NCBI GenBank assembly: GCA_963925735.1
Contig: CAWUUH010000005.1
Location: 186,001-250,000, forward strand
DNA: 64,000 bases
Source: UBA4582 sp013204195
Lineage (GTDB): Bacteria; Pseudomonadota; Gammaproteobacteria; Pseudomonadales; Azotimanducaceae
Direction: 5' to 3'
Shown here: in pieces, positions 53,232 to 61,641 of the stretch
How positions within the stretch are numbered: position 1 is the stretch's first letter
Layout: every line of letters begins with the position of its first letter
Notes under the pieces: model-generated
What the model saw: the letters and a program-made list of their open reading frames with translations, nothing else
Told to the model about the DNA's origin: nothing
Database searches by the model: none
Made by a program: the position numbers and the translations under genes

Positions 53232-54758
53232 GTGTTTAGTCATTACATTAAGAAGATTTTGGAAGCTGACGTCTACGATGTCGCGGAGCAAACAGCATTG
53301 GAACGGGCAGCAGGTTTGTCTAGACGCCTGGGACAGCAGGTGTTCTTGAAGCGTGAAGATCTGCAGCCGATATTCAGTTTCAAACTCCGCGGCGCTTATA
53401 ACCGGATTAAAAAGCTGGACAGCGGCATTCGGCAACGCGGTGTCATCACGGCGTCGGCGGGTAACCATGCGCAGGGTGTTGCCTTGGCGGCACAAAAACT
53501 GAATATTCCGGCAGTCATTGTCATGGGCTGCAATACGCCCGAGATTAAGGTGCAGGCAGTGGCTCGGCTAGGCGCTAAGATCATTTTGCATGGTGACAGC
53601 TATAATGAAGCGGCAGAGCATGCTCTTCAGCTGGGCATCGAGCATAACTATACCTACGTGCATCCATTCAACGACCCGGATGTGATTGCCGGTCAGGGGA
53701 CGATCGGTATGGAAATATTGCGTCAGCATACGGATCCGTTGGCGGCTATATTTGTACCTGTGGGTGGCGGTGGTTTGATTAGTGGCGTCGGGACCTACGT
53801 TAAATATCTACGCCCCGACGTCAAAATCATCGGCGTCGAGGCGGAAGGCTCGGCCTGTATGTGGGCAGCCTTGAACGCGGGGAAGCGAATTCGGCTGAAC
53901 CCGGACGAGCTGGACCAATTCGCCGATGGTACCGCGGTCCTGCAGGTAGGGACTGAAACCTTCAAGCTAGCGAAGCACTGTGTCGATGAAGTGATTCGGG
54001 TCAGCACTGATGAAATTTGTGCTGCCATCAAGGATATCTTTGAAGACACGCGAACAATATCGGAGCCATCTGGCGCGCTCGCGGTTGCGGGTTTAAAGCG
54101 TTATCTAGCGCGAGAGTCATCGGACCCGAAGGCCCAGGGGGCCTATGTGGCCATCGTCTCGGGCAGTAATGTTAACTTTGACCGGCTGCGGCATATATCC
54201 GAGCGGACCGAAATTGGTGAGCGCCGAGAAATACTGCTTGGCGTTACGATCCCAGAAAAACCAGGCAGCTTTCGACAATTCTGCGCGGCTATCGGCAAGC
54301 GCAACATCACCGAGTTCAATTATCGCTATGCTTCCAAGGCGGGTGCCCAGGTGCTCGTGGGTATTCAGACCCATCCTCAGGATGAAGACCGTGACTTGGT
54401 TCGAGATCGGCTATCGAAACGCTATTCTGTGGTTGATCTGTCAGAGAATGAAGTTGCGGTCTTGCATGTGCGGCATATGGTTGGTGGCCGCGCGGAAGTG
54501 GCGGAACACGAACGCTTGTTTCGGTTCGAATTTCCCGAGCGCCCCGGCGCACTATTGGGCTTTCTCACCGGGCTCGGCAAAGACTTCAATATCTCGATGT
54601 TTCATTATCGAAACCACGGTTCGGCCTATGGTCGAGTATTGGTGGGTATCCAGGTACCAGGCCCGGAGATGAATCGGTTTAAGACCTCTCTGGCAGAGAT
54701 TGGCTTTCGTTGGTGGGATGAAACGGACAATCCTGCTTACCAACTGTTTCTCGCTTGA
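53232..54758 (+). CDS. ilvA: Threonine ammonia-lyase, biosynthetic
   Basis: First committed step to isoleucine: PLP-dependent deamination of threonine. 508 aa from the GTG at 53232 (FSHYIKKILEADVYDVAEQT after Met), with GGG about ten bases upstream; open sequence to 52971 would overlap rpiA and has no homology. PLP lysine is Lys51 in FSFKLRGAYN; also SAGNHAQGVA and PVGGGGLISGVGTY. Two regulatory ACT-like domains (LLGVTIPEKPGSFRQF and FRFEFPERPGALLGFL) indicate feedback control by isoleucine. Its stop abuts the def stop. Confidence 0.95.
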   Translation: MFSHYIKKILEADVYDVAEQTALERAAGLSRRLGQQVFLKREDLQPIFSFKLRGAYNRIKKLDSGIRQRGVITASAGNHAQGVALAAQKLNIPAVIVMGCNTPEIKVQAVARLGAKIILHGDSYNEAAEHALQLGIEHNYTYVHPFNDPDVIAGQGTIGMEILRQHTDPLAAIFVPVGGGGLISGVGTYVKYLRPDVKIIGVEAEGSACMWAALNAGKRIRLNPDELDQFADGTAVLQVGTETFKLAKHCVDEVIRVSTDEICAAIKDIFEDTRTISEPSGALAVAGLKRYLARESSDPKAQGAYVAIVSGSNVNFDRLRHISERTEIGERREILLGVTIPEKPGSFRQFCAAIGKRNITEFNYRYASKAGAQVLVGIQTHPQDEDRDLVRDRLSKRYSVVDLSENEVAVLHVRHMVGGRAEVAEHERLFRFEFPERPGALLGFLTGLGKDFNISMFHYRNHGSAYGRVLVGIQVPGPEMNRFKTSLAEIGFRWWDETDNPAYQLFLA

Positions 54759-55313
54759 TCAGTCGGGCAGTTCGTCCAGGTTGCCCTGGTGGAATTGCCG
54801 ATACTCGGCCTCAAATGCGAACAGGCTTGGGTCTTTCAGTCGATCAACGTAGAGGTGTCCGTGTAGGTGGTCGAACTCGTGTTGGAACACCGTGGCGAGA
54901 AAGCCGCGCAGGCTAATGCTCTGAGCCCGGGCTTGAGCGTCCAGGTAGTCCACGCGAATGTGCTGGGGGCGTTCCACATAGCCCATCATGCCGGGAACCG
55001 ACAAGCACCCTTCCCAATAGCCCGCCCGTGTATCTTCAACGACGGTCAGTACCGGGTTGATATACACGGCGAAGGGCATTGCCGGAATTTCTCCATAACG
55101 GCTGCTGGTGTTGATAATCTCAATGACGGCCAGCTGGTAGGGGATGTTTACCTGCGGGGCGGCGAGACCGATACCGCCACTGGCATGCAACGTGTCCTGC
55201 ATGTCTTGGATCAGCTGCACGAAAGCGGCTGAGCCGATGTCGTTCACCGGATAAGGCGCAGCAAGCTTGCGGAGCACCGGGTGCCCCATTTTGACGATAT
55301 CGAGAATGGTCAT
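54759..55313 (-). CDS. def: Peptide deformylase
   Basis: Removes formyl groups from nascent proteins; 184 aa. Motif 1 GGIGLAAPQVN, motif 2 EGCLSVPG (metal Cys103), motif 3 QHEFDHLHG (His145, Glu146, His149). Phe and His replace the more usual Tyr/Leu and Asp/Asn of QHExDHLxG, which is tolerated. It is not next to fmt, so it is likely an additional deformylase. Convergent with ilvA with no intervening base. Confidence 0.95.
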   Translation of the reverse strand: MTILDIVKMGHPVLRKLAAPYPVNDIGSAAFVQLIQDMQDTLHASGGIGLAAPQVNIPYQLAVIEIINTSSRYGEIPAMPFAVYINPVLTVVEDTRAGYWEGCLSVPGMMGYVERPQHIRVDYLDAQARAQSISLRGFLATVFQHEFDHLHGHLYVDRLKDPSLFAFEAEYRQFHQGNLDELPD

Positions 55314-55464
55314 AGCGTTCCAGGGATCTGTGGGATAGGCCGTGCGGTCATTGGGTTACCGACTAGGCAAGACGAATCCTAAATTAAATGCGCGTTGCCT
55401 GACAAGTGCGAGCTGCATTATGTGATCGACTCGACAAAGCCGAGAAAATCGCCGATGGCCTGTA

Positions 55465-55493
55465 TTGACTATTATCACGACAGGTTATATTGT
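55465..55493 (+). promoter_or_regulatory. Sigma-70 promoter ahead of a small ORF
   Basis: TTGACT (55465-55470, 5/6) and TATTGT (55488-55493, 4/6) with a 17-base spacer. Transcription would begin near 55500, about 50 bases before the 30-codon ORF at 55553. It is the only convincing element in the 239-bp gap after def. Confidence 0.5.
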
Positions 55494-55552
55494 GCGAATC
55501 TTCTGAAGAATAATGCGAACGGTTAGACCCGCGTCCATAAAGTAAGGGCTCA

Positions 55553-55645
55553 ATGAAAAAGAAACCTGATCTGATTTTTTTAATCTTCGTGATATTCGGT
55601 ACAGGCGTTGCTGTTAACGCAGTAGGTCAAGCTCTCGGTTTTTAG
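55553..55645 (+). CDS. Candidate 30-residue hydrophobic membrane peptide
   Basis: ATG with AGGG four bases upstream opens a 30-codon frame: Met, three lysines, Pro-Asp, then LIFLIFVIFGTGVAVNAVG and a short end (stop TAG). Three Lys followed by about 18 hydrophobic residues is the profile of a single-pass membrane micropeptide with its N-terminus in the cytoplasm. It has a good promoter about 60 bases upstream. Its last 32 bases overlap the 3' end of ygfA on the other strand. I do not recognise a family; it may be a chance frame. Confidence 0.45.
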   Translation: MKKKPDLIFLIFVIFGTGVAVNAVGQALGF

Positions 55646-56249
55646 CCGAGGCTGAGCGCGGTAGACACCAAATAATCTCTTTATCCGTGATCACCCCATC
55701 AAGGGGTACATCCCATGTTGCGTGGGGTAGGTTCGGTACTTCCTGGCAGGCATGCGCCACCCCCAGCAGCTTTGGCTGACGCCAGTGGCCGGCCCTGCGA
55801 GCAAAGGTGCGGTCGTAATAGCCCTTGCCCATACCTAGACGATTGCCCTGCCGATCGAATCCCACGAGTGGTAACAACACCATGTCTAGCATGCTCGCAG
55901 CCCTCAATTTGCGTGGCTCATAGGTGGGCTCAAAGATGCCGTAGCGGTTCTTAGTGAGTGGTTTGTCGCTGGGGTTCCAGGCTTGAAACAACAGTCGCGT
56001 TGCTTCCCAGGGCCGCTGAGCCTCGGAGAGCAGCGGCAGGTAGAACGTTTTATTGGTCGGTTGTCGTCTTATTAGGGGTAATAGGTCAATCTCACCGTCG
56101 TTTGCCAGATAGAAGGCAATGTGACGAGCCCGCCGAAAACTCGGGTCGCGGTGCAGTCTTCGACTCAGGGCAGCGCAAGCAAGACGTTGCTGATGTGGAC
56201 TCAAACGCCGACGAGCAGCTCTGAGTCTTGTGCGTAGCGATTTGCGCAT
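55614..56249 (-). CDS. ygfA: 5-formyltetrahydrofolate cyclo-ligase
   Basis: Converts 5-formyl-THF to 5,10-methenyl-THF. 211 aa. Very basic N-terminus (KSLRTRLRAARRRLSPHQQR), then IAFYLANDGEIDLLPLI, MVLLPLVGFDRQGNRLGMGK and GYYDRTFARRAG. It follows the 6S RNA gene on the same strand, the conserved zapA-ssrS-ygfA order, and is likely expressed from the same transcript. Confidence 0.94.
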   Translation of the reverse strand: MRKSLRTRLRAARRRLSPHQQRLACAALSRRLHRDPSFRRARHIAFYLANDGEIDLLPLIRRQPTNKTFYLPLLSEAQRPWEATRLLFQAWNPSDKPLTKNRYGIFEPTYEPRKLRAASMLDMVLLPLVGFDRQGNRLGMGKGYYDRTFARRAGHWRQPKLLGVAHACQEVPNLPHATWDVPLDGVITDKEIIWCLPRSASAKNRELDLLR

Positions 56250-56271
56250 AAATCACGCCTGAACGAGTAAA

Positions 56272-56446
56272 ATTCCCCAAATTGCCGCTGTCATACAAGC
56301 CCTTGAACCCAGCGGTTCAAGGCGGTGGCCCCTAACTGGCTACAGGCGTTCCGGAGTCCGGACATGCACATTCACCGAGAAAAAAGACCTCCTAGCTAGC
56401 GCGTAAAGGGTTTAGGACGTGTTGACTGGCGCACAACCCAGGGAAT
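56272..56446 (-). ncRNA. ssrS: 6S RNA
   Basis: On the minus strand the sequence has the parts of a gammaproteobacterial 6S RNA: 5' end ATTCCCTGGGTTGTGCGCCA, central GGTGAATGTGCATGTCCGGA, the 3' hairpin CTTGAACCGCTGGGTTCAAG followed by GGCTTGTATGACAGCGGCAA, and a terminal GGGGAA that pairs with the 5' TTCCC. About 175 nt. It lies between zapA and ygfA, the usual 6S locus. 6S RNA mimics an open promoter and sequesters sigma-70 RNA polymerase in stationary phase. The exact ends are estimates. Confidence 0.9.
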
Positions 56447-56455
56447 CTAGGGAGG

Positions 56456-56461
56456 AGTATA
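56456..56461 (-). promoter_or_regulatory. -10 element of the 6S RNA promoter
   Basis: TATACT on the minus strand, about 10 bases before the predicted 6S 5' end, with TTGCGA just upstream. No strong -35 at 17 bases (it would fall in the last codons of zapA). The location fits a dedicated 6S promoter. Confidence 0.5.
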
Positions 56462-56474
56462 TCGCAACTTGTGC

Positions 56475-56786
56475 TCAGCGATTAATAGATTTTAGACGAA
56501 CCAGCGCCTGATCAAGCTTGCCGGTCAAATTTGTGATCTCATCGGCTTGGGAAGTGATGACATTTTCGGATTTTTGATTTTCTTTAATATAGTCGTTGGC
56601 AATATTCAGGGCTGCCATGACAGCAATGCGATCAAGCCCTAAAATAGCCGAGCCTGATTTAATCTCTCGCATTTTTTGATCGACATAACCGGCTGACTGT
56701 TGCAGTGCGGCGACTTCTTCAGGCTTGCAGCTGACTTGGTAATCCTTATCCAATATGGATACGGTAACAGTCTGGACATTCTTCAT
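56475..56786 (-). CDS. zapA: Cell division protein ZapA
   Basis: FtsZ-ring bundling factor, 103 aa: VTVSILDKDYQVSCKPEEVA, then AGYVDQKMREIKSGSAILGL, DRIAVMAALNIANDYI and a C-terminal coiled coil. Seven bases... downstream of the ZapB-like gene on the same strand and immediately upstream of 6S RNA, its usual location. Confidence 0.95.
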   Translation of the reverse strand: MKNVQTVTVSILDKDYQVSCKPEEVAALQQSAGYVDQKMREIKSGSAILGLDRIAVMAALNIANDYIKENQKSENVITSQADEITNLTGKLDQALVRLKSINR

Positions 56787-56792
56787 GGGGTT

Positions 56793-57005
56793 TTATCCGT
56801 CCGCTTGGGAATCTTGATCTAGGGCCTTGAGACGCATGATCATGGCCTCGACCTTATTTTTGGCTAATTCATTTTTTTCCAGTAACCGGCTGCGCTCTAT
56901 TTGCCAGCTGGATCGTTCGGCAGTCATCATAGCCTGTTTGTGTTCGACTTCATCCAGCAGCAAAATCAACTCGTCGATTTTGGCTTCCAGGTCTTTTATT
57001 TCCAA
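56793..57005 (-). CDS. ZapB-like coiled-coil protein (TIGR02449 family)
   Basis: 70-aa almost fully helical protein: EIKDLEAKIDELILLLDEVE after Met, and further heptads to KVEAMIMRLKALD. The start is a TTG at 57005. Small proteins of this type precede zapA in Pseudomonas and relatives and are annotated as TIGR02449 or ZapB-like, suggesting a role with ZapA in the Z-ring. Six bases separate it from zapA. Confidence 0.85.
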   Translation of the reverse strand: MEIKDLEAKIDELILLLDEVEHKQAMMTAERSSWQIERSRLLEKNELAKNKVEAMIMRLKALDQDSQADG

Positions 57006-57036
57006 GGGTTTATCACCAATTAATGAAACGTTGGCT

Positions 57037-57066
57037 ACTATAGAGCGCCGGCTTGTGAAAGGTCAA
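57037..57066 (-). promoter_or_regulatory. Sigma-70 promoter for the zapB-like/zapA unit
   Basis: On the minus strand TTGACC (57061-57066, 5/6) is followed after 18 bases by TATAGT (57037-57042, 5/6). Transcription would begin near 57030, about 25 bases before the TTG start of the ZapB-like gene. One of the best promoter matches in the window. Confidence 0.6.
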
Positions 57067-57116
57067 ACTTGCCTTCGCAAGCATGGTATCTTTAGGTTTT
57101 TATCAGGTGGGTGAGA

Positions 57117-57662
57117 ATGGTTCAAAAGCGAGTGGATTTCGACGCCTTATCGAAGTGTATTGCCGCGCTGGGTGTGCCCCATAGTGCGGCGGAAGTACAT
57201 GGTCTGGTGACTGGACTGCTGTCTGCAGGCTCAAAAATGAGTCCGGCGGCGGGTTTGAGCACGCTGCGTGAGTGGCTCGACACGGATGTCGTCATCGACG
57301 CGACTCACGGTGCGCTGCTGAGTCAGGTCTTCAGGGACGTCGCAGCCGACCTCCTCGACCCGGAGTTTAACTTTCATCTCCTGCTGCCCGATGATGAGGC
57401 CGCGATCGCCCTTCGATCCCAAGCTCTGGGCGAATGGTGTAGCGGCTTTTTGGGTGGGTTCGGCCTGGCGGGACGGTTCCAGAATGGCGATTTGAGTGAT
57501 GACTTACGCGAGTTGCTGGCTGATCTCAGTAACATTGCCAATTTGGATGAAGAAGTGCCTGAAGACGAAGACAACGAAGGCGACCTGATTGAGATCGAAG
57601 AGTATGTTCGAATGTCAGCGTTGTTGGTATTTGCTGAATGCGCTGTTGCCGTTAGCCACTAG
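57117..57662 (+). CDS. ygfB: YgfB (UPF0149) family protein
   Basis: 181 aa: VDFDALSKCIAALGVPHSAA, EVHGLVTGLLSAG, LGEWCSGFLGGFGLAG and the acidic EEVPEDEDNEGDLIEIEEYV near the end. The family is helical; in P. aeruginosa YgfB affects beta-lactamase induction through AmpC regulation. ATG 57117 has AGGTGG six bases upstream. Divergent from the zapA unit and 67 bases before pepP, as in E. coli and Pseudomonas. Confidence 0.93.
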   Translation: MVQKRVDFDALSKCIAALGVPHSAAEVHGLVTGLLSAGSKMSPAAGLSTLREWLDTDVVIDATHGALLSQVFRDVAADLLDPEFNFHLLLPDDEAAIALRSQALGEWCSGFLGGFGLAGRFQNGDLSDDLRELLADLSNIANLDEEVPEDEDNEGDLIEIEEYVRMSALLVFAECAVAVSH

Positions 57663-57729
57663 AAAGCGCTGGCATGTTATGCCGCGGCGTTGATAGCAAT
57701 TGAATATGACGGCCTCGATGGAACCTTGA

Positions 57730-59064
57730 ATGAAAGCTAGCCCAACCATTGCCCCAAAAGAGTTTGCCAGGCGTCGGGTCGATTTAATGGCGATGATGGC
57801 GCCCGACAGTATTGCGATTTTGCCCAGCGCCAGTGTCGTGGCGCGCAACAGTGATATCGATTACCCCTTCCGACAGGACAGTGACTTTCAATACTTGAGT
57901 GGCTTTGGCGAGCCTGATGCGGTTCTGGTACTGGTACCAGGTCGGGCCCATGGCGAAACTATTCTCTTCTGTCGCGAGTGTGATCCTGACCTTGAACGCT
58001 GGCACGGCAGGATCACAGGTCCAGAACGGGCCATGCAGCTGTTGGGTCTTGATGATGCATTCCCCATCGCAGATATCGATGATATCTTGCCTGGCCTGAT
58101 CGAAGGAAAGGCTAAATTATATTATGGTATGGGTGTCCATCAGGATTTTGACGCCCAGGTCATTGGTTGGGTCGACGGCATTGCTTTGAACCAGCAAGCC
58201 GGCTCAAAGCTGGCCGGTGAATTTGTCCATCTGGGTCAGTATGTCCATGAGCTTCGTCTGTTTAAAAGCGCCCAAGAGATTAATGTGATGCGTCATGCAG
58301 CCCGTGCCACAGCCGCGGGCCACTTGCGTCTGATGTCCGAGTTGAAGCCGGGGTTACGAGAGTACCACCTTGAGGCCGAATTGAATTACGCCTTTGCGGG
58401 AGCCGGCGCTCGTACAACGGCCTATCCGTCGATTGTTGGGTCTGGCAACAATGCGAATATTATGCACTATACGCAGAATGACGATCTGATCAGATCCGGT
58501 GATCTGGTGTTAGTTGACGCCGGTGCTGAGTATGAGGGTTATGCTGCGGATGTGACTCGAACCCTGCCAGCCAGTGGGCGCTACAGTGAGGCGCAAGCGG
58601 ATATTTATAATGTTGTCCTGACTGCCCAGTTGGCGGCCATCGCCGCAGTGAAGCCGGGTAATCACTGGAACCAACCTCACGAGGCCGCAGTGCGAGAAAT
58701 CACCTTAGGCTTGATCCGCCTGGGGTTGCTGCAGGGCGAGGTTAATGAGCTGATTCGGGCGGCCGCGTTCAAGAAGTTTTATATGCATCGCACAGGTCAT
58801 TGGCTCGGCCTTGATGTGCATGATGTAGGCGAGTACCAAATTGAGGGCGAGTGGCGGGTTTTCGAGCCCGGTATGGTGACGACGATTGAGCCCGGCATCT
58901 ATATTGCCGAGGACCTTGAGGGTGTGCCGGCTCGCTATCGTGGTATTGGAGTACGGATTGAAGATGATGTGTTGGTGACGAAGTCCGGTTGTGAAGTCAT
59001 CACCGCAATGATTCCAAAGACTGTGGCTGCTATTGAGCAATACATGGCAAGTAAGGTGGCGTGA
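57730..59064 (+). CDS. pepP: Xaa-Pro aminopeptidase (aminopeptidase P)
   Basis: Mn-dependent peptidase cleaving N-terminal residues before proline. 444 aa. N-terminal domain with FPFRQDSDFQYLSGFGEPDA-type sequence; metal ligands in LVLVDAGAEYEGYAADVTRT, MHRTGHWLGLDVHDVG, TTIEPGIYI and GVRIEDDVLVT. Its TGA lies two bases before the ubiI ATG. Confidence 0.96.
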   Translation: MKASPTIAPKEFARRRVDLMAMMAPDSIAILPSASVVARNSDIDYPFRQDSDFQYLSGFGEPDAVLVLVPGRAHGETILFCRECDPDLERWHGRITGPERAMQLLGLDDAFPIADIDDILPGLIEGKAKLYYGMGVHQDFDAQVIGWVDGIALNQQAGSKLAGEFVHLGQYVHELRLFKSAQEINVMRHAARATAAGHLRLMSELKPGLREYHLEAELNYAFAGAGARTTAYPSIVGSGNNANIMHYTQNDDLIRSGDLVLVDAGAEYEGYAADVTRTLPASGRYSEAQADIYNVVLTAQLAAIAAVKPGNHWNQPHEAAVREITLGLIRLGLLQGEVNELIRAAAFKKFYMHRTGHWLGLDVHDVGEYQIEGEWRVFEPGMVTTIEPGIYIAEDLEGVPARYRGIGVRIEDDVLVTKSGCEVITAMIPKTVAAIEQYMASKVA

Positions 59065-59066
59065 AG

Positions 59067-60272
59067 ATGGAAAAATCGATTGATGTACTGATTGTCGGTG
59101 GCGGGCTGGTGGGGCTCACGCTGGTCAACGCGTTGCGGGGCTCCCGTCTGTCAGTCAGGCTGATTGATAGTCAAAGCTCGCCGCAACTGTCAGCCAGAAC
59201 CGAGTCCAGCCGCCAGGGTCATAACCTGGTTGCCGGTGCCAGTCCTCGAGTGAGTGCGATTAACCTGGCCTCCGAGGCGCTGTTAAAGCGTCTTGGTGCT
59301 TGGCCGGGGGCGGCGGCGCAGCAATGTGCCTACACGCAGATGTCTGTATGGGACGGCCGTGGCACAGCCTCGATTCAATTTGAGGCTGATTTGGCGGTGG
59401 CTAATCACCTCGGTACGATCATAGAGAATGACCAGCTGACTCAAGCCTTGTTTGACCGCGGTTTGAGCGTTGACGAAGCGCAAATAGATTATGACTCAGC
59501 GGTTGAAACCATTGAGCGCAATGATGTGGGTTACAGGGTTACGCTACTGAGTGGCGAAAGCATTAGCTGTAAATTGCTTGTCGGTGCCGATGGAGGTGCG
59601 TCCACAGTGCGAGAATTAACCCACATTAAGACCCTCGAGTGGAGCTATCAGCAGTCAGCGCTGGTCACCACTATTGAAACCCAAGCCCCCCATCAGGGTG
59701 TGGCGCGGCAGTGCTTTACACCGGTGGGCGCGCTGGCATTTCTGCCCCTGGCAAATCCCAGGCACTGCTCCGTGGTCTGGTCGACGGCGACGACTGAGGA
59801 ATTGCTGGCACTGGATGATGATCAATTGTGTCAGCGGCTCACGCAGGGTTCTGTGTCGGTGCTCGGCGACGTCTTGGCGGTAGATCGGCGGTTTTCTTTT
59901 CCACTGCGCCAGCGTCATGCGCTGCGCTATATTCAATCGGGTTTGGCGCTGATCGGTGATGCCGCACACACGATCCACCCGCTTGCTGGACAGGGTGCTA
60001 ACCTGGGTTTTGCTGACGCCCAGGCCTTGGCCATGGTGCTCCAGCAATGCCGATTCAACGGTCTGCAGCCTGGCGATATGGCGTTGCTGCGTAGTTATGA
60101 GCAAACGCGGCGCCCCGCCAACCTGTTGATGGCGGCGGTCATGGAAGCCATTAAGCGCATGTTCGACTCTGGTGATCCTGGCGTCAACTGGTTGCGAAAC
60201 CTGGGTCTGTCGCTCCTCGATCAACAGTCAACCCTGAAAGGTATGGTCGCAAAATTGGCGGCGGGAGCCTGA
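59067..60272 (+). CDS. ubiI: FAD-dependent ubiquinone-pathway hydroxylase, UbiI/VisC type
   Basis: Flavin monooxygenase adding a ring hydroxyl in ubiquinone synthesis. 401 aa. VLIVGGGLVGLTLVNAL (FAD), SPRVSAINLASEALLKRLGA, VGADGGASTVREL and ALIGDAAHTIHPLAGQGANL. The RVSAIN..SE..L.RLG.W and HxGxIIEN patterns match UbiI (VisC) rather than UbiH. In relatives pepP is followed by both ubiH and ubiI; only one is found here. The start may be ATG 59067 or a GTG two codons earlier that overlaps pepP. Confidence 0.9.
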   Translation: MEKSIDVLIVGGGLVGLTLVNALRGSRLSVRLIDSQSSPQLSARTESSRQGHNLVAGASPRVSAINLASEALLKRLGAWPGAAAQQCAYTQMSVWDGRGTASIQFEADLAVANHLGTIIENDQLTQALFDRGLSVDEAQIDYDSAVETIERNDVGYRVTLLSGESISCKLLVGADGGASTVRELTHIKTLEWSYQQSALVTTIETQAPHQGVARQCFTPVGALAFLPLANPRHCSVVWSTATTEELLALDDDQLCQRLTQGSVSVLGDVLAVDRRFSFPLRQRHALRYIQSGLALIGDAAHTIHPLAGQGANLGFADAQALAMVLQQCRFNGLQPGDMALLRSYEQTRRPANLLMAAVMEAIKRMFDSGDPGVNWLRNLGLSLLDQQSTLKGMVAKLAAGA

Positions 60273-60415
60273 CAGCGACAGCCTAGAACAGGGTACTTAA
60301 GACAAACTGCCTGAGTCGAAATTGATCCGCCATAGGGTTGAGCGCGTCTCACTGTCCTCGGGGCCGGTGAGGCGTTAGAATAGCGCGGATTTTCTTAACT
60401 CCAATGAGCTTACAC

Positions 60416-61501
60416 ATGGGTCAGAGAACACCGATATATACATTGCACGTTGACGCCGGCGCCAAGATGGTGGACTTCGGGGGTTGGGATATGCCGATCC
60501 ACTATGGTTCACAGTTGGAAGAGCATCATCTGGTTCGACAGGATGTTGGAATCTGCGACGTCTCCCATATGACGGTGATTGACCTGCGCGGCCCGCAGGC
60601 CAAGGCTTATCTGCAATATCTGTTGGCCAACGATGTCGCCCGTTTAGACGTGCAAGGCAAGGCGCTCTACAGTGCGATGTTAAATGAGACCGGGGGTGTG
60701 CTGGACGACCTAATCGTCTACCTCGATGGCGACGGCTATAGGATCGTGGTGAATTGTGCCACTCGCGAGAAGGATCTGGCCTGGATGAATCAGCAAGCCA
60801 GCGGTTTTGACTGTCAGTTGATAGAGCGCCCTGAACTCGCGATCCTGGCGATCCAAGGTCCGAATGCGCTTGCTAAGGTGAGCGCAGTGGTGAGCCCCGA
60901 GCGGGTCGATTTAATCTCACAGCTGAAGCCCTTCGTCGGAGCCTGGTCTGGAGAATGGTTTATCGCGAGAACGGGTTATACCGGCGAGAAGGGCGTTGAA
61001 ATCATTTTGCCAGGGGCGGATGCTCAGAATCTGTGGCGTCAGCTTACTGCCAACGGCGTCAGGCCTGTGGGCCTGGGGGCACGAGATACGCTGCGACTGG
61101 AAGCCGGCATGAACCTGTATGGCAGTGATATGGATGAATCGGTCACGCCCCTGGAGTCAAACATGGCGGTCACGATCAGTTTTGAAGATGACCGTGAATT
61201 TTTGGGTCGGGCGCGGTTGGAAGCGCAGCTTAGCGAGGGTGTGGAACGTGAGTTGGTGGGTTTGGTTTTGCTGGAGCGAGGCGTGCTGCGTGCGCATCAC
61301 CCCATTTTCAGTGGTGCTGAGCAGGTCGGTGAAATCACCAGCGGCGCCTTCTCGCCAACGCTGGAGCACGGGATTGGGTTGGCCCGGCTTACCACAGGCG
61401 CGGACAATCTTACCGTTGAAATTCGCAATAAAAGACTGCCTGTGCAGCGGGTCAAACTGCCATTTGTCCGCAATGGCAAGCAGGTTTATAAGCTCGCTTA
61501 G
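60416..61501 (+). CDS. gcvT: Aminomethyltransferase (glycine cleavage T protein)
   Basis: Transfers the methylene group from lipoyl-bound aminomethyl to THF. About 361 aa. GQRTPIYTLHVDAGAKMVDF after Met, then GGWDMPIHYGSQLEEHH, CDVSHMTVIDLRGPQAKAYL, RTGYTGEKGVEIILPG and LGARDTLRLEAGMNLYGSDM. ATG 60416 is chosen from the usual M-x-Q-x-TP start; an in-frame ATG at 60404 adds four residues. I see no glycine riboswitch in the 143 bases upstream; a TAGAAT at 60376 may be a -10. Confidence 0.95.
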   Translation: MGQRTPIYTLHVDAGAKMVDFGGWDMPIHYGSQLEEHHLVRQDVGICDVSHMTVIDLRGPQAKAYLQYLLANDVARLDVQGKALYSAMLNETGGVLDDLIVYLDGDGYRIVVNCATREKDLAWMNQQASGFDCQLIERPELAILAIQGPNALAKVSAVVSPERVDLISQLKPFVGAWSGEWFIARTGYTGEKGVEIILPGADAQNLWRQLTANGVRPVGLGARDTLRLEAGMNLYGSDMDESVTPLESNMAVTISFEDDREFLGRARLEAQLSEGVERELVGLVLLERGVLRAHHPIFSGAEQVGEITSGAFSPTLEHGIGLARLTTGADNLTVEIRNKRLPVQRVKLPFVRNGKQVYKLA

Positions 61502-61641
61502 ATGAGAGGGTCGAGAGACAAGCTGCAGCAATTGTCTGTGGCTGGCTGGATCGGCGGGAAATACAGGAAACAAAAATAACGCTAAAACCACGTGGTAGCT
61601 AATGACACCGCGATAACACACGATGAAGAAGGGCGAAAAAG

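Noticed and set aside
60273..60415. A glycine riboswitch before gcvT
   Set aside because: The paired aptamer core sequences expected for this class are not visible; only a possible TAGAAT -10 is seen.
61502..61579. A 25-codon frame directly after the gcvT stop
   Set aside because: Short, lacks hydrophobic or conserved character and its ATG simply follows the gcvT TAG without a ribosome site.
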